Shown here: positions 1-8,992 of the stretch, piece after piece
Position numbering within the stretch: the first letter of the stretch is position 1
Layout of the letters: every line of letters starts with the position of its first letter
NCBI RefSeq assembly: GCF_002846415.1
Contig: NZ_PJMX01000001.1
Span: 5,642,001-5,706,000, forward strand
Length of the DNA stretch: 64,000 nucleotides
Direction: 5' to 3'
From: Streptomyces sp. TLI_146
GTDB taxonomy: Bacteria > Actinomycetota > Actinomycetes > Streptomycetales > Streptomycetaceae
Notes under the pieces: generated by a model
What the model was told of the DNA's origin: nothing
Databases searched by the model: none
Seen by the model: the letters and a program-made list of their open reading frames with translations, nothing else
Position numbers and translations under genes: made by a program

Positions 1-2
1 CC

Positions 3-1577
<1,575 letters not shown>

Positions 1578-1589
1578 GAACGCTGTGCG

Positions 1590-1627
1590 GGTGGTGCGCC
1601 GCGCCCGCGCGGGCGCGGCGCACCACC
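1590..1627. terminator. Bidirectional hairpin terminator
   Basis: A perfect 17-bp stem (GGTGGTGCGCCGCGCCC and its complement) with a 4-nt GCGC loop sits 12 nt after one stop codon and 7 nt before the other of two convergent genes. It lacks a long T run, as is usual for hairpin terminators in high-GC actinomycetes. Confidence 0.8.
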
Positions 1628-1634
1628 CGGTGGC

Positions 1635-2015
1635 TCAGCTGTCGTTCTTGTAGATGCCGATGTAGTACCAGTCGCCCGACTGCGATGCCGGGACCCAGCT
1701 GTCCTGCGAGCCCAGCCAGCGGCCGCCGCTCTGGCCGCAGGTCCGGTCGGTCCACTTGCTGAAGTGCATGTAGTCGCGCCACCACCAGCCGCCGAACCGG
1801 GTCTCGTAGCCCGGCGTGGCCAGGCACGCGTGGGCCGGGCGGCCCTTCTGGTCGTAGCCGTCGATCTTGATGGACGCGACCTGGTGCGTCTCGTCGTCGA
1901 TGACGATCTGCTGCCCGTCGGTGCCCGCGAACGCGGTGCCGCCGGTGGCTGCCAGGCCCGCCACGGCCAGCGTGCCGGTGGCGGCGGCCATGGCGAACTT
2001 CTTGCCCATGCCCAT
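1635..2015 (-). CDS. Small secreted protein of unknown function
   Basis: The protein has 126 residues. The start at 2015 was chosen because GGGGGA lies 8 nt upstream and because it yields a clean signal peptide: MGMGKKF, a hydrophobic stretch, then cleavage after AFA (TAFA-GTDGQQ). The mature part is about 95 residues, rich in Trp/Tyr (FGGWWWRDYMHFSKW), with two cysteines (CLATPG and RTCGQ) that could form one disulfide. No family is recognised. The composition suggests a compact extracellular domain, but substrate or role cannot be named. It converges on the YyaL-like gene with a shared terminator. Confidence 0.75.
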   Translation of the reverse strand: MGMGKKFAMAAATGTLAVAGLAATGGTAFAGTDGQQIVIDDETHQVASIKIDGYDQKGRPAHACLATPGYETRFGGWWWRDYMHFSKWTDRTCGQSGGRWLGSQDSWVPASQSGDWYYIGIYKNDS

Positions 2016-2104
2016 GAGTTGTCCCCCTTGGTCAAGCACGAATGATCTTGTGCCGGGAGATAGTACGACACGGACGACCGGGGTCGCGCACCGCGAAAAG
2101 CGGT

Positions 2105-2124
2105 TGATCATTCAGCTATGATCA
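2105..2124. promoter_or_regulatory. 7-bp inverted repeat overlapping a TATGAT -10-like box
   Basis: TGATCAT-TCAGCT-ATGATCA lies in the roughly 300-bp gap between the divergent genes at 2015 (-) and 2314 (+). It contains TATGAT (2117-2122), which could serve as a -10 element for the rightward gene; the arms could be an operator. The rest of 2016-2313 holds nothing I recognise. Confidence 0.35.
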
Positions 2125-2313
2125 CCGCACCGACGGCGGTCGACGGGGGAAAGCGACGCCGTGGTGATGCGGGGACACCAGCTTGCCGAAGAGCGGTCGT
2201 TCCGTGCTGTCCGCGAGGGCGCGCACGGGGGCGGCCGCTGCCGGAATGCCTTGTTCCGCCATCAGGATTCACGCACCCCCGAGTCCCGAGCCCCGCTCAT
2301 CAGAGAGAGAAAC

Positions 2314-4677
2314 ATGGCGGACGAGAAGGTCCTTGCTGCCCAGAAGTGGGTCAACTCCACGTACGCGGCCACTCCCGGATACGTACGCTGCCCGGAGGAC
2401 GGGCGCACCGGCTGGTCGACGATGTTCTCGCTGACCATGGCGCTCCAGGCCGAGCTCGGCATCACGCCGCTGGTCGCGAGCTTCGGTCCGGGCACGCTCG
2501 CCAAGCTGGCCGCGCGCCCCGACATCAACGCCAACGAGCCGAACGTCAATATCAAGAAGATCGTCGAGCACGCGCTGTTCTGCAAGGGCTACTGGGGCGG
2601 CGACGGGACGGGTTCCTACGGCAGCGCCACCGGCACCTCGGTCATGGCGCTGAAGAAGGACGCGGGCGTCGACGCCTCCAACGGCTGGGTCCAGCCCAAG
2701 ATCTTCAAGGCGCTGCTCAGCATGGACGCCTACGTCTCGGTGCCCGGCGGCACCGACCACGTCCGCGAGGTGCAGCGCTGGCTGAACAGCCGCTACTACA
2801 ACCGCTCCTCGTTCTTCATCGGCCCCGCCGACGGCGTCTACTCCCGCGATGTGCAGAAGTCGCTGATGAAGGCCATCCAGTACGAGATAGGCATCCCCGA
2901 CGACCAGGCCACCGGCTCCTTCGGCCCCGGCACCCAGGCGGGGCTGAAGGCCCACACGGTGAAGGAGGGCGACTCGGGCATCTTCGTCCAGCTCTTCTCC
3001 GCGGCCTGCGTGTTCAACTCGCCGATCGTCACCGGCTCCAGCAACATCGAGACGACGTTCCGCAGCAGCTTCGACGCCAAGCTCACCGAGTGGGTCAAGG
3101 CCTTCCAGTCGTTCTCCGAGCTCGACACCCGGGACGGCCGCGGCGACTACCGCACCTGGGCGCAGCTGCTCGTCTCGACCGGCGACCCAGACCGCCCGGC
3201 CTCCGCGTGCGACACCCGCTTCCAGATCACCCGCTCGCGCGCCGACGCGCTCTACAAGGCGGGCTACCGCCAGGTCGGACGCTATCTCTTCGACCCGCCG
3301 GGCAGCACGCTCGACAAGGAGATCAAGGACGGTGAGCTGGCCGACATCTTCGCCGCGGGACTGAGCGTCTTCCCGATCTACCAGGACAACGCGCGCCGAC
3401 TGGCCGACTTCACGTACGGGCAGGGCTTCGAGCACGCGCTCAACGCGCACGCCTGCGCCCAGGCCTACGGGTTCAACCGGGGCACCGTCATCTACTTCGC
3501 GGTGGACTACGACGCCACGGCGGAGGAGATCGCCTCCAACATCGTGCCGTACTTCCAGGGAGTGCAGGCCGGGCTCGCCAACAAGGGCAAGCGGTACGTC
3601 CACGGCGTCTACGGCTCGCGGAACGTCTGCACCCAGGTCAGCAAGAACACCGACGCCCGCTACTCCTTCGTCTCCGGCATGTCCTGGGGCTTCTCGGGGA
3701 ACCTGGGCTTCCCGCTGCCGCCGAACTGGGCGTTCAACCAGATCAAGGAGTTCAAGTTCATCTCCAGCGGTGACTCCTTCGACCTGGACAACGACGCGCA
3801 CCGCACCGGCAGCGACAACGGCCAGAACACCGTCCGGGCGAACTCCTACCCGGCCGACGACTTCATCCGGTACATGGAGACGGTGTACCCGCTCGCCGTC
3901 CAGTACCCCAAGGGCGACCCGGCCGCGCACACCATGCAGTACGCCCGGCACGGGCGCTACAACACCGCGCAGTGGAAGGCGCTCATCGGCGGGGCCGACG
4001 AGGAGTTCGTCGCGTTCGCCGACAGCCACGGGGCGTCGATCCTGGACGAGTTCACGGACCCCGTGACGGGCCTCATGATCGACTGCCAGCACATGATGGC
4101 GGCGGCCAACGGCCACTACGCCAAGGTGCAGTCGGAGTCGAACATCAGGACCGTCGGCGCCGGTGACGTCACGGGCTGGGGCGGCGACCTGATGACGCTG
4201 TACGCGGAGTGGCGCCGGGACGTCAAGGTCTACCCGTCCGGCTACACCTACTGCAAGGAGAAGTTCGCCAAGCTCGGGGTGAACTCCACCTTCCCGCTCA
4301 ACGACCTCATCGAGGACGCCGACGGCTACCTCATCGGCCGGCGGGCGCAGAAGGGCGAGCACCTCCTCGGCGTGGTGCGCGAGCACTACGGCAAGGGTGA
4401 ACGCGACGCCGGGTCCCTGACCCGTTTCCGGGACTTCTTCGAGCAGCGGTTCGGCGGCAGCGTCGACAACGTCGTGGCGATGGCCAAGGGCATGCTGACG
4501 ACCACGATCGACCCGGTCATCTCGGCCGGACGCGCGTACCTCATCACGAGCATCGCGGGCGTCCTCACGAAGATGCCGCAGGAGCTGCCGGAGCAGGAAC
4601 TCCTGGACTTCTGCCGGGGCTTCGCCGACGTCCTGCACGACCGCGTGCTGCAGGAAGCCAACGCCAAGGGCCTGTAG
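2314..4677 (+). CDS. DUF1906 glycoside-hydrolase-like protein with N-terminal peptidoglycan-binding-like repeats
   Basis: The protein has 787 residues starting at ATG 2314, behind GAGAGAGA. Two related N-terminal units, roughly residues 10-70 and 150-215, share a W(V/L)NS-Y...DG...Q-E-GI...SFGPGT pattern, which fits peptidoglycan-binding-like helical modules. Residues about 303-495 match the DUF1906 (Rv2525c-like, GH25-like barrel) fold: FQITRSRADALYKAGYRQVG at the start, VIYFAVDYDAT in the middle, FDLDND near the end. The 290-residue C-terminus is helical and unassigned. No signal peptide, Tat motif or membrane segment is visible although the fold usually acts on cell wall. The next gene, 31 nt downstream, encodes a Tat substrate with an M15-like fold, so the pair probably works on the envelope together. 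Confidence 0.75.
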   Translation: MADEKVLAAQKWVNSTYAATPGYVRCPEDGRTGWSTMFSLTMALQAELGITPLVASFGPGTLAKLAARPDINANEPNVNIKKIVEHALFCKGYWGGDGTGSYGSATGTSVMALKKDAGVDASNGWVQPKIFKALLSMDAYVSVPGGTDHVREVQRWLNSRYYNRSSFFIGPADGVYSRDVQKSLMKAIQYEIGIPDDQATGSFGPGTQAGLKAHTVKEGDSGIFVQLFSAACVFNSPIVTGSSNIETTFRSSFDAKLTEWVKAFQSFSELDTRDGRGDYRTWAQLLVSTGDPDRPASACDTRFQITRSRADALYKAGYRQVGRYLFDPPGSTLDKEIKDGELADIFAAGLSVFPIYQDNARRLADFTYGQGFEHALNAHACAQAYGFNRGTVIYFAVDYDATAEEIASNIVPYFQGVQAGLANKGKRYVHGVYGSRNVCTQVSKNTDARYSFVSGMSWGFSGNLGFPLPPNWAFNQIKEFKFISSGDSFDLDNDAHRTGSDNGQNTVRANSYPADDFIRYMETVYPLAVQYPKGDPAAHTMQYARHGRYNTAQWKALIGGADEEFVAFADSHGASILDEFTDPVTGLMIDCQHMMAAANGHYAKVQSESNIRTVGAGDVTGWGGDLMTLYAEWRRDVKVYPSGYTYCKEKFAKLGVNSTFPLNDLIEDADGYLIGRRAQKGEHLLGVVREHYGKGERDAGSLTRFRDFFEQRFGGSVDNVVAMAKGMLTTTIDPVISAGRAYLITSIAGVLTKMPQELPEQELLDFCRGFADVLHDRVLQEANAKGL

Positions 4678-4708
4678 GGCCGGTACGAGAGGGATGAGGA
4701 ACCGAACC

Positions 4709-5425
4709 ATGAGTGATGTCATGACGCAGGCGCTGCGCGTCGACCGCCGCCGCTTCCTGGTGGCCGGCGCGGGTGTCGCCGGTGGGGCGGCGCTGGTGGC
4801 GGGCGGGATGTCCGGCACGGCCGTGGCGGCCCCGGCTCCGGCCGTTCCCGCCGTTCCGGCCGTTCCGGCGGCGAAGGAGTGGCAGGGCCGTGCCTCCGCC
4901 AACGGCTGGCCGGTCGTCGCTGCGGTCCCGTCGCACCGGGTCGAGGGCGCGGGCGGGTTGAGTTTCACGGCGCTGGACGGTGACGTGGCGACCGTGCTGA
5001 CCCATGTGGTGCGCCGCTACCACTACGAGATCCACACGCTCGGCGCGGGCGAGGTCACCGGGCACACCGGTGCGCGGGCGGTGGCGGCGCCGTACGAGAG
5101 CAACTACCTCTCGGGTACGGCGGTCGCGATCCGGTCGCCGCAGTACCCCGTGCGGGCGCGGAACGGGTTCTTCCCGCAGGAGCTCGTGATCGTCCGCGAC
5201 ATCCTGGCGGATCTGGAGGGCGTGGTGAAGTGGGGCGGCGACGAGTCGACCCCCAAGGAGTCCCACTTCCAGATCGACGTCCGTCCCGGTGACTCGGGGC
5301 TGCGGCGGGTGGCGGCGAAGCTGCGGGGCTGGGAGTCGCGGCCGGGTTCTGGGGCGGGCGCGATCGATGCGCTTGCCCCGGGCCGGGTGCGGGCTGCGAA
5401 GGCGTTGGCTGCCCGCCAGCGGTGA
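4709..5425 (+). CDS. Tat-exported M15_4-like (D,D-carboxypeptidase-like) protein lacking zinc ligands
   Basis: The protein has 238 residues. ATG 4709 was preferred over 4694 because GAGGA sits 7-8 nt upstream. The N-terminus carries a twin-arginine signal (DRRRFLVAGAGVAGG, residues 12-26) and cleavage near AVAAPA, followed by a VPA repeat. The rest aligns by pattern with peptidase M15_4. The canonical SNHxxGxAxD motif reads SNYLSGTAVA (131-140), so the first zinc ligand His is Tyr133 and the Asp is Ala140. The later His in KESHFQI (H186) and the KWGGD segment are kept. With two of three zinc ligands gone it is probably a binding protein rather than a peptidase. It directly follows the DUF1906 gene. 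Confidence 0.65.
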   Translation: MSDVMTQALRVDRRRFLVAGAGVAGGAALVAGGMSGTAVAAPAPAVPAVPAVPAAKEWQGRASANGWPVVAAVPSHRVEGAGGLSFTALDGDVATVLTHVVRRYHYEIHTLGAGEVTGHTGARAVAAPYESNYLSGTAVAIRSPQYPVRARNGFFPQELVIVRDILADLEGVVKWGGDESTPKESHFQIDVRPGDSGLRRVAAKLRGWESRPGSGAGAIDALAPGRVRAAKALAARQR

Positions 5426-5469
5426 CGCGGTGCCGGGGTCGGGGGGTGCGCCCCTCGGCCCCGGCCCGG

Positions 5470-5782
5470 TCGTTCGTCCGCGGGCCGGTGGTCGGCTGGT
5501 CGCGCAGTTCCCCGCGCTCCTTATCGGGCCGGTGTTTGTCTGCGGGCCGGTGGTCGGCTGGTCGCGCAGTTCCCCGCGCCCCTTATCGGGCCCGTGTTTG
5601 TCTGCGGGTCGTGGTCGGTTGCTCGCGCAGTTCCCCGCGCCCCTTATCGGGCCCGTGTTTGTCTGCGGGTCGTGGTCGGTTGCTCGCGCAGTTCCCCGCG
5701 CCCCTGAATGCGCCCCTTCGGGGCGCCCCTGTAGGGGCGCGGGGAACTGCGCGACCAGCCCGCCACCCACCCGCAGACGAAT
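5470..5782. repeat. Tandem array of four about 61-bp repeats plus one inverted copy
   Basis: The core CGCGCAGTTCCCCGCGC (one base changed in the first copy) starts at 5501, 5563, 5624 and 5685, giving periods of 62, 61 and 61 bp. Each unit includes TCTGCGGG...GGTCGG before the core and CCTTATCGGGCC after it. An inverted core follows at 5737-5753, so the whole can fold as a hairpin. It lies between convergent genes and runs up to the stop codon of the TetR gene. Confidence 0.9.
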
Positions 5783-6421
5783 TCAGGCCCGCAACCCGTC
5801 CCGTACCGCCGACAGTGACCGTTCCACCAATTCCGCCAAGTCGTCCTTGTGGTCTCGTTCCGCCCAGTACAGCGATGCCTCGTAGACCGCTCCCAGGATC
5901 GCCATCGCGTAGGACCGGACCTCCAGTTCGCCCTCGTCCCGGCCCGTGCGTTCCGCGATCACCTGGCACAGGTTGCGGCTGCTGGTCGCCATCGACTGCA
6001 TCATGCGGGCGCGCAGCGCCGGGACCTGGACCAGGAGCGTCGTCCGCTGGATCGTCTCCTCCTGGTCGTGCGCCAGGATCAGGCGGGTCGCCTCGACCAG
6101 GACGTGGCGTACGGACTCCAGAAACGGTTCGCCCGCCGGACGCGCCCGCAGCGCGGCGACTATGACCGGGTCGAACTCGTCCGTGAGGACGATGTCCTCC
6201 TTCGTGGGGAAGTAGCGGAACACCGTCGACGGCGACACCTCCGCAGCCTCCGCGATCTGCTCGACCGTCGTCGCGTCGTACCCCTGCTCGGCGATCAGCC
6301 GGTACGTCGCGCGCCGGATCGCGACGCGCGTCTTGAGCTTCTTGCGTTCGCGCAGCCCGAGCTGCGGCTGCATGTCCTCGGCTAGGGAGTCGAGGGACCG
6401 GGGGCGTGGCGTGGCGGACAT
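5783..6421 (-). CDS. TetR-family repressor of the adjacent MFS pump
   Basis: The protein has 212 residues. ATG 6421 (MSATPRPRS) was chosen because GAGAA lies about 9 nt upstream and it leaves a 10-nt gap from the pump stop; ATG 6439, overlapping the pump gene, is the alternative. Residues about 30-76 form a classic TetR helix-turn-helix: KTRVAIRRATYRLIAEQGYD, then TTVEQIAEAAEVSPSTVFRYF. The C-terminal ligand domain is divergent. As the second gene of the pump operon it is expected to bind the palindrome at 7998-8023 ahead of both genes and to be released by a pump substrate. The ligand is unknown. Confidence 0.88.
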   Translation of the reverse strand: MSATPRPRSLDSLAEDMQPQLGLRERKKLKTRVAIRRATYRLIAEQGYDATTVEQIAEAAEVSPSTVFRYFPTKEDIVLTDEFDPVIVAALRARPAGEPFLESVRHVLVEATRLILAHDQEETIQRTTLLVQVPALRARMMQSMATSSRNLCQVIAERTGRDEGELEVRSYAMAILGAVYEASLYWAERDHKDDLAELVERSLSAVRDGLRA

Positions 6422-6431
6422 GTCGACATTC

Positions 6432-7982
6432 TCAGGCATCCATGGCGTCCACGGCAGCAACGGGCGTACCCGCCGCCTCACGCGCGGCCGGTTCCGGCTC
6501 CTCCCGCCCCGGCAGCAGCGCCGCCGCGAGCAGCGCGGTGACCAGCGCCGCCACCCCGCACACGAGCAGCACCGTGTCCATGCCGTGGACGTACGCGGAA
6601 TCGGCCGAAGCGGCGAGCCGGGAGTCGCCCAGCTTCGCCGCGACCAGGTGCGCGGCCACCACCGAGTCCCCGGCCCGGTCCGCCGCGGCCCCCGGCAGCC
6701 CGGCCGTGTCGAGCCGGTCCGTGAACACCCCGGCGAGCAGCGAGCCGAGCAGCGCGATCCCGACCGCGCTGCCCACCTGACGTACGGTCATCAGCAGCCC
6801 GGACCCGCTGCCCGCGCGCGCCGGCGGCAGCGTGGCGAGCGCGGCCGTCATCGCGGGCACCATCGCGAAGCCGAAGCCGAGCCCGGTCAGCGACAGCCAC
6901 AGCGCGGTGAAGCCGTAGCCGCTCTCCACCGTCGTACGGCTGCCGAGGAAGGCCGAGAAGGCGAGCACGACCAGGCCCGCGCTGATCGTTCCGCGCGCCC
7001 CGAACCGCCGCACCAGCGGCTCGCCCGCCTTGGCCGCGATCATCAGCCCGCCCATCAGCGGCAGCATCCGCAGCCCGGTGCCGAAGGCGTCGTTGCCGAG
7101 CACCGCCTGGAGGTACTGCGGCAGCACGAACATCAGCCCGGCCAGGATGAACATCACCAGCGTGGCCGCCAGCGTGTTCAGCAGGAACGGCCGGTGGGCG
7201 AGCAGCTTCAGGTCGAGCATCGGACGCGGCACCCGCCGCTCCCGTACGACCAGGGCGGCGATCAGCGCCGCGCCGCCGACGAGCGTCGCGACCACCAGCG
7301 CGTCGCCCCAGCCGCGCGTCGGCGCCTCGATGATCCCGTAGATGAGCGAGCCCAGACCGGCGGCGGTGAGCGCGGTGGAGAGGGCGTCGACGCGCGGCGA
7401 GGCCGGGTCGCTGGTCTCCGGGAGCAGGAAGGCGCAGGCGGCGATGCCGATCGCGACCATCGGGACGTTGATCAGGAAGACCGAGCCCCACCAGAAGTGG
7501 TTGAGCAGGAAGCCGCCGATGATCGGGCCGAGCGGCAGGCCGAGCGCGGAGGAGGCGGTGACGATCGAGACGGCCTTGGTGCGCTCCTCGGCGGGAAAGA
7601 GCGAGGGCAGTACGGCCAGGGCGAGCGGCATCACGAACGCCGCTCCTATCCCCATGACCGCGCGGGCCGCGATGACCGCCCCGACGCTGGTGGTGAGCGC
7701 GCCGACGAGCGAGCCCGCCAGGAAGATCCCGAGGCCGGTGATGAGCATCCGGCGGCGGCCGAAGCGGTCGCCGAGGAGTCCGGCGGGGAGCATCAGGGCG
7801 GCGAAGACCACGACGTAGGCGTCGGCCATCCACTGCTGCTGCCCGGTGGTGGCGCCGAGCTGCTGGGCCATCGTCGGCAGCGCGACGTTGAGGATCGTCA
7901 TGTCGAAGCCGAGCACCAGCATGCTCGCGACCATCGCCCCCAGCGCCCACCAGCGCCGTGGATCGGGACCTGACTGCGTCAT
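6432..7982 (-). CDS. MFS drug-efflux transporter, DHA2 (EmrB/QacA, 14-TM) type
   Basis: The protein has 516 residues, the usual length for a 14-helix drug:proton antiporter. The start is supported by GGAGG 6 nt upstream. DHA2 hallmarks are visible: LGFDMTILNVALPTM in helix 1, GDRFGRRRML in the helix 2-3 loop, and the antiporter motif C-like GLPLGPIIGGFLL in helix 5. The tail after about residue 485 is polar and Ala-rich (EEPEPAAREAAG) and cytoplasmic. It heads an operon with the TetR gene 10 nt downstream and has a 26-bp palindrome just before its ribosome-binding site. The substrate is unknown; amphiphilic drugs are typical. Confidence 0.92.
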   Translation of the reverse strand: MTQSGPDPRRWWALGAMVASMLVLGFDMTILNVALPTMAQQLGATTGQQQWMADAYVVVFAALMLPAGLLGDRFGRRRMLITGLGIFLAGSLVGALTTSVGAVIAARAVMGIGAAFVMPLALAVLPSLFPAEERTKAVSIVTASSALGLPLGPIIGGFLLNHFWWGSVFLINVPMVAIGIAACAFLLPETSDPASPRVDALSTALTAAGLGSLIYGIIEAPTRGWGDALVVATLVGGAALIAALVVRERRVPRPMLDLKLLAHRPFLLNTLAATLVMFILAGLMFVLPQYLQAVLGNDAFGTGLRMLPLMGGLMIAAKAGEPLVRRFGARGTISAGLVVLAFSAFLGSRTTVESGYGFTALWLSLTGLGFGFAMVPAMTAALATLPPARAGSGSGLLMTVRQVGSAVGIALLGSLLAGVFTDRLDTAGLPGAAADRAGDSVVAAHLVAAKLGDSRLAASADSAYVHGMDTVLLVCGVAALVTALLAAALLPGREEPEPAAREAAGTPVAAVDAMDA

Positions 7983-7997
7983 GGCACACCTCCGTAA

Positions 7998-8023
7998 GAG
8001 TTACCGTCAAGTGACAGTAACTC
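7998..8023. promoter_or_regulatory. Probable TetR operator ahead of the MFS-tetR operon
   Basis: A 26-bp palindrome, GAGTTACNGTCA / TGACNGTAACTC arms around a 2-bp centre, matches at 11 of 12 arm positions. It lies 16 nt upstream of the pump start codon, overlapping where the promoter/5' end should be. Length and symmetry fit a TetR dimer pair site. Confidence 0.7.
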
Positions 8024-8040
8024 TCAAAAGAGGGTCGGCG

Positions 8041-8721
8041 TCAAGAATGCTGGTAGGCGACCAGGGAGATGCCGACGTAGTGGACGACGAACGCGGCGAG
8101 CGTCAGGGAGTGGAAGACCTCGTGGAAGCCGAACCAGCGGGGAGAGGGGTTGGGGCGCTTGATGCCGTAGATCACGCCGCCCGCGCTGTAGAGCAGTCCG
8201 CCGACGATGACCAGGACGAGGACCGCGATGCCGCCGGTGCGCATGAAGTCGGGCAGGAAGAAGACCGCCGCCCAGCCCATGGCTATGTAGCAGGGGGTGT
8301 AGAGCCAGCGCGGCGCGCCGACCCAGAAGACCCGGAAGGCGATCCCGGCGAGCGCCGCCGCCCACACCGCCCAGAGCAGCACCCGGCCGGTCGAGTCCGG
8401 GAGCAGCAGCAGGGTGAGCGGGGTGTAGGTGCCCGCGATGATCAGGAAGATGTTGGCGTGGTCCAGCCGGCGCAGGATCGCCTCGCCGCGCGGGCCCCAG
8501 TCGCCCCGGTGGTAGAGGGCGCTGACGCCGAAGAGCAGACAGGCGGTCAGGACGTAGATCCCGCAGGCGATCCGGCCGCGGGTCGAGTGGGCGAGCGCGG
8601 TCAGCACGATGCCCGAGACGACCACTGCCGGAAACATCCCGGCATGCAGCCAGCCGCGCAGTTTGGGCTTCAGGGGCCTGGTCGGCGCGAGGGCCGTCAC
8701 CTGATCAGTCATGTCCCGCAT
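8041..8721 (-). CDS. Hemolysin III / PAQR-family (YqfA-like) membrane protein
   Basis: The protein has 226 residues. Start 8721 was chosen because GGAGG lies 10 nt upstream; ATG 8712 is possible. Seven hydrophobic segments alternate with basic loops. PAQR/HlyIII signatures are present: SALYHRGDW after TM2, RRLDHANIFLIIAGTYTP around TM3, and GFHEVFHSLTLAAFVVHY at the last helix, which supply the conserved Ser/Asp/His cluster that binds zinc in this superfamily. The family name comes from a Bacillus cereus cytolysin; most bacterial members are housekeeping membrane proteins of uncertain enzymatic role, possibly ceramidase-like. It is transcribed separately from the MFS operon, after its own short promoter region. 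Confidence 0.88.
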   Translation of the reverse strand: MRDMTDQVTALAPTRPLKPKLRGWLHAGMFPAVVVSGIVLTALAHSTRGRIACGIYVLTACLLFGVSALYHRGDWGPRGEAILRRLDHANIFLIIAGTYTPLTLLLLPDSTGRVLLWAVWAAALAGIAFRVFWVGAPRWLYTPCYIAMGWAAVFFLPDFMRTGGIAVLVLVIVGGLLYSAGGVIYGIKRPNPSPRWFGFHEVFHSLTLAAFVVHYVGISLVAYQHS

Positions 8722-8734
8722 GCTACCTACGCCT

Positions 8735-8747
8735 CCGTAAGTTACGG
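8735..8747. promoter_or_regulatory. CCGTAA-G-TTACGG palindrome upstream of the HlyIII gene
   Basis: A perfect 13-bp palindrome overlaps the Shine-Dalgarno region of the HlyIII gene. Its half-site CCGTAA also appears next to the MFS operator (7993-7998). It could be a second site for the same repressor or a translational hairpin. Beyond it, 8748-8992 holds nothing further that I recognise. Confidence 0.35.
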
Positions 8748-8992
8748 ATAGGGGCGGCCCGTAACCGTATGCCCCGGCCGGGTGCACCGCGGATGAACAA
8801 GGAGTGGCGAGTGGCGATGCTCACGTGAGAGTGCCCCTGGACATATGGGCGATTGGCACGGATGATCAGATGAGTGCGGTCGGCACCGGATGAGCGCCAG
8901 GTACCAGAAGAAGCGTCCGGGTCGCAGCCCCCACGGGGCAACGAACGAAATTCCCCCACAAGGGGATACCGAACCCTCAACAAGGAGCGATC

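Noticed and set aside
2269..4968. 899-codon open frame on the minus strand opposite the DUF1906 gene
   Set aside because: It is a shadow of high-GC coding sequence: Arg/Gly/Val/Ala-rich low complexity without recognisable motifs.
5490..5753. Regular 61-62-bp repeats considered as a CRISPR array
   Set aside because: No unique spacers: repeat and interval sequence are both conserved. No cas genes are present, and the unit matches the dispersed element.
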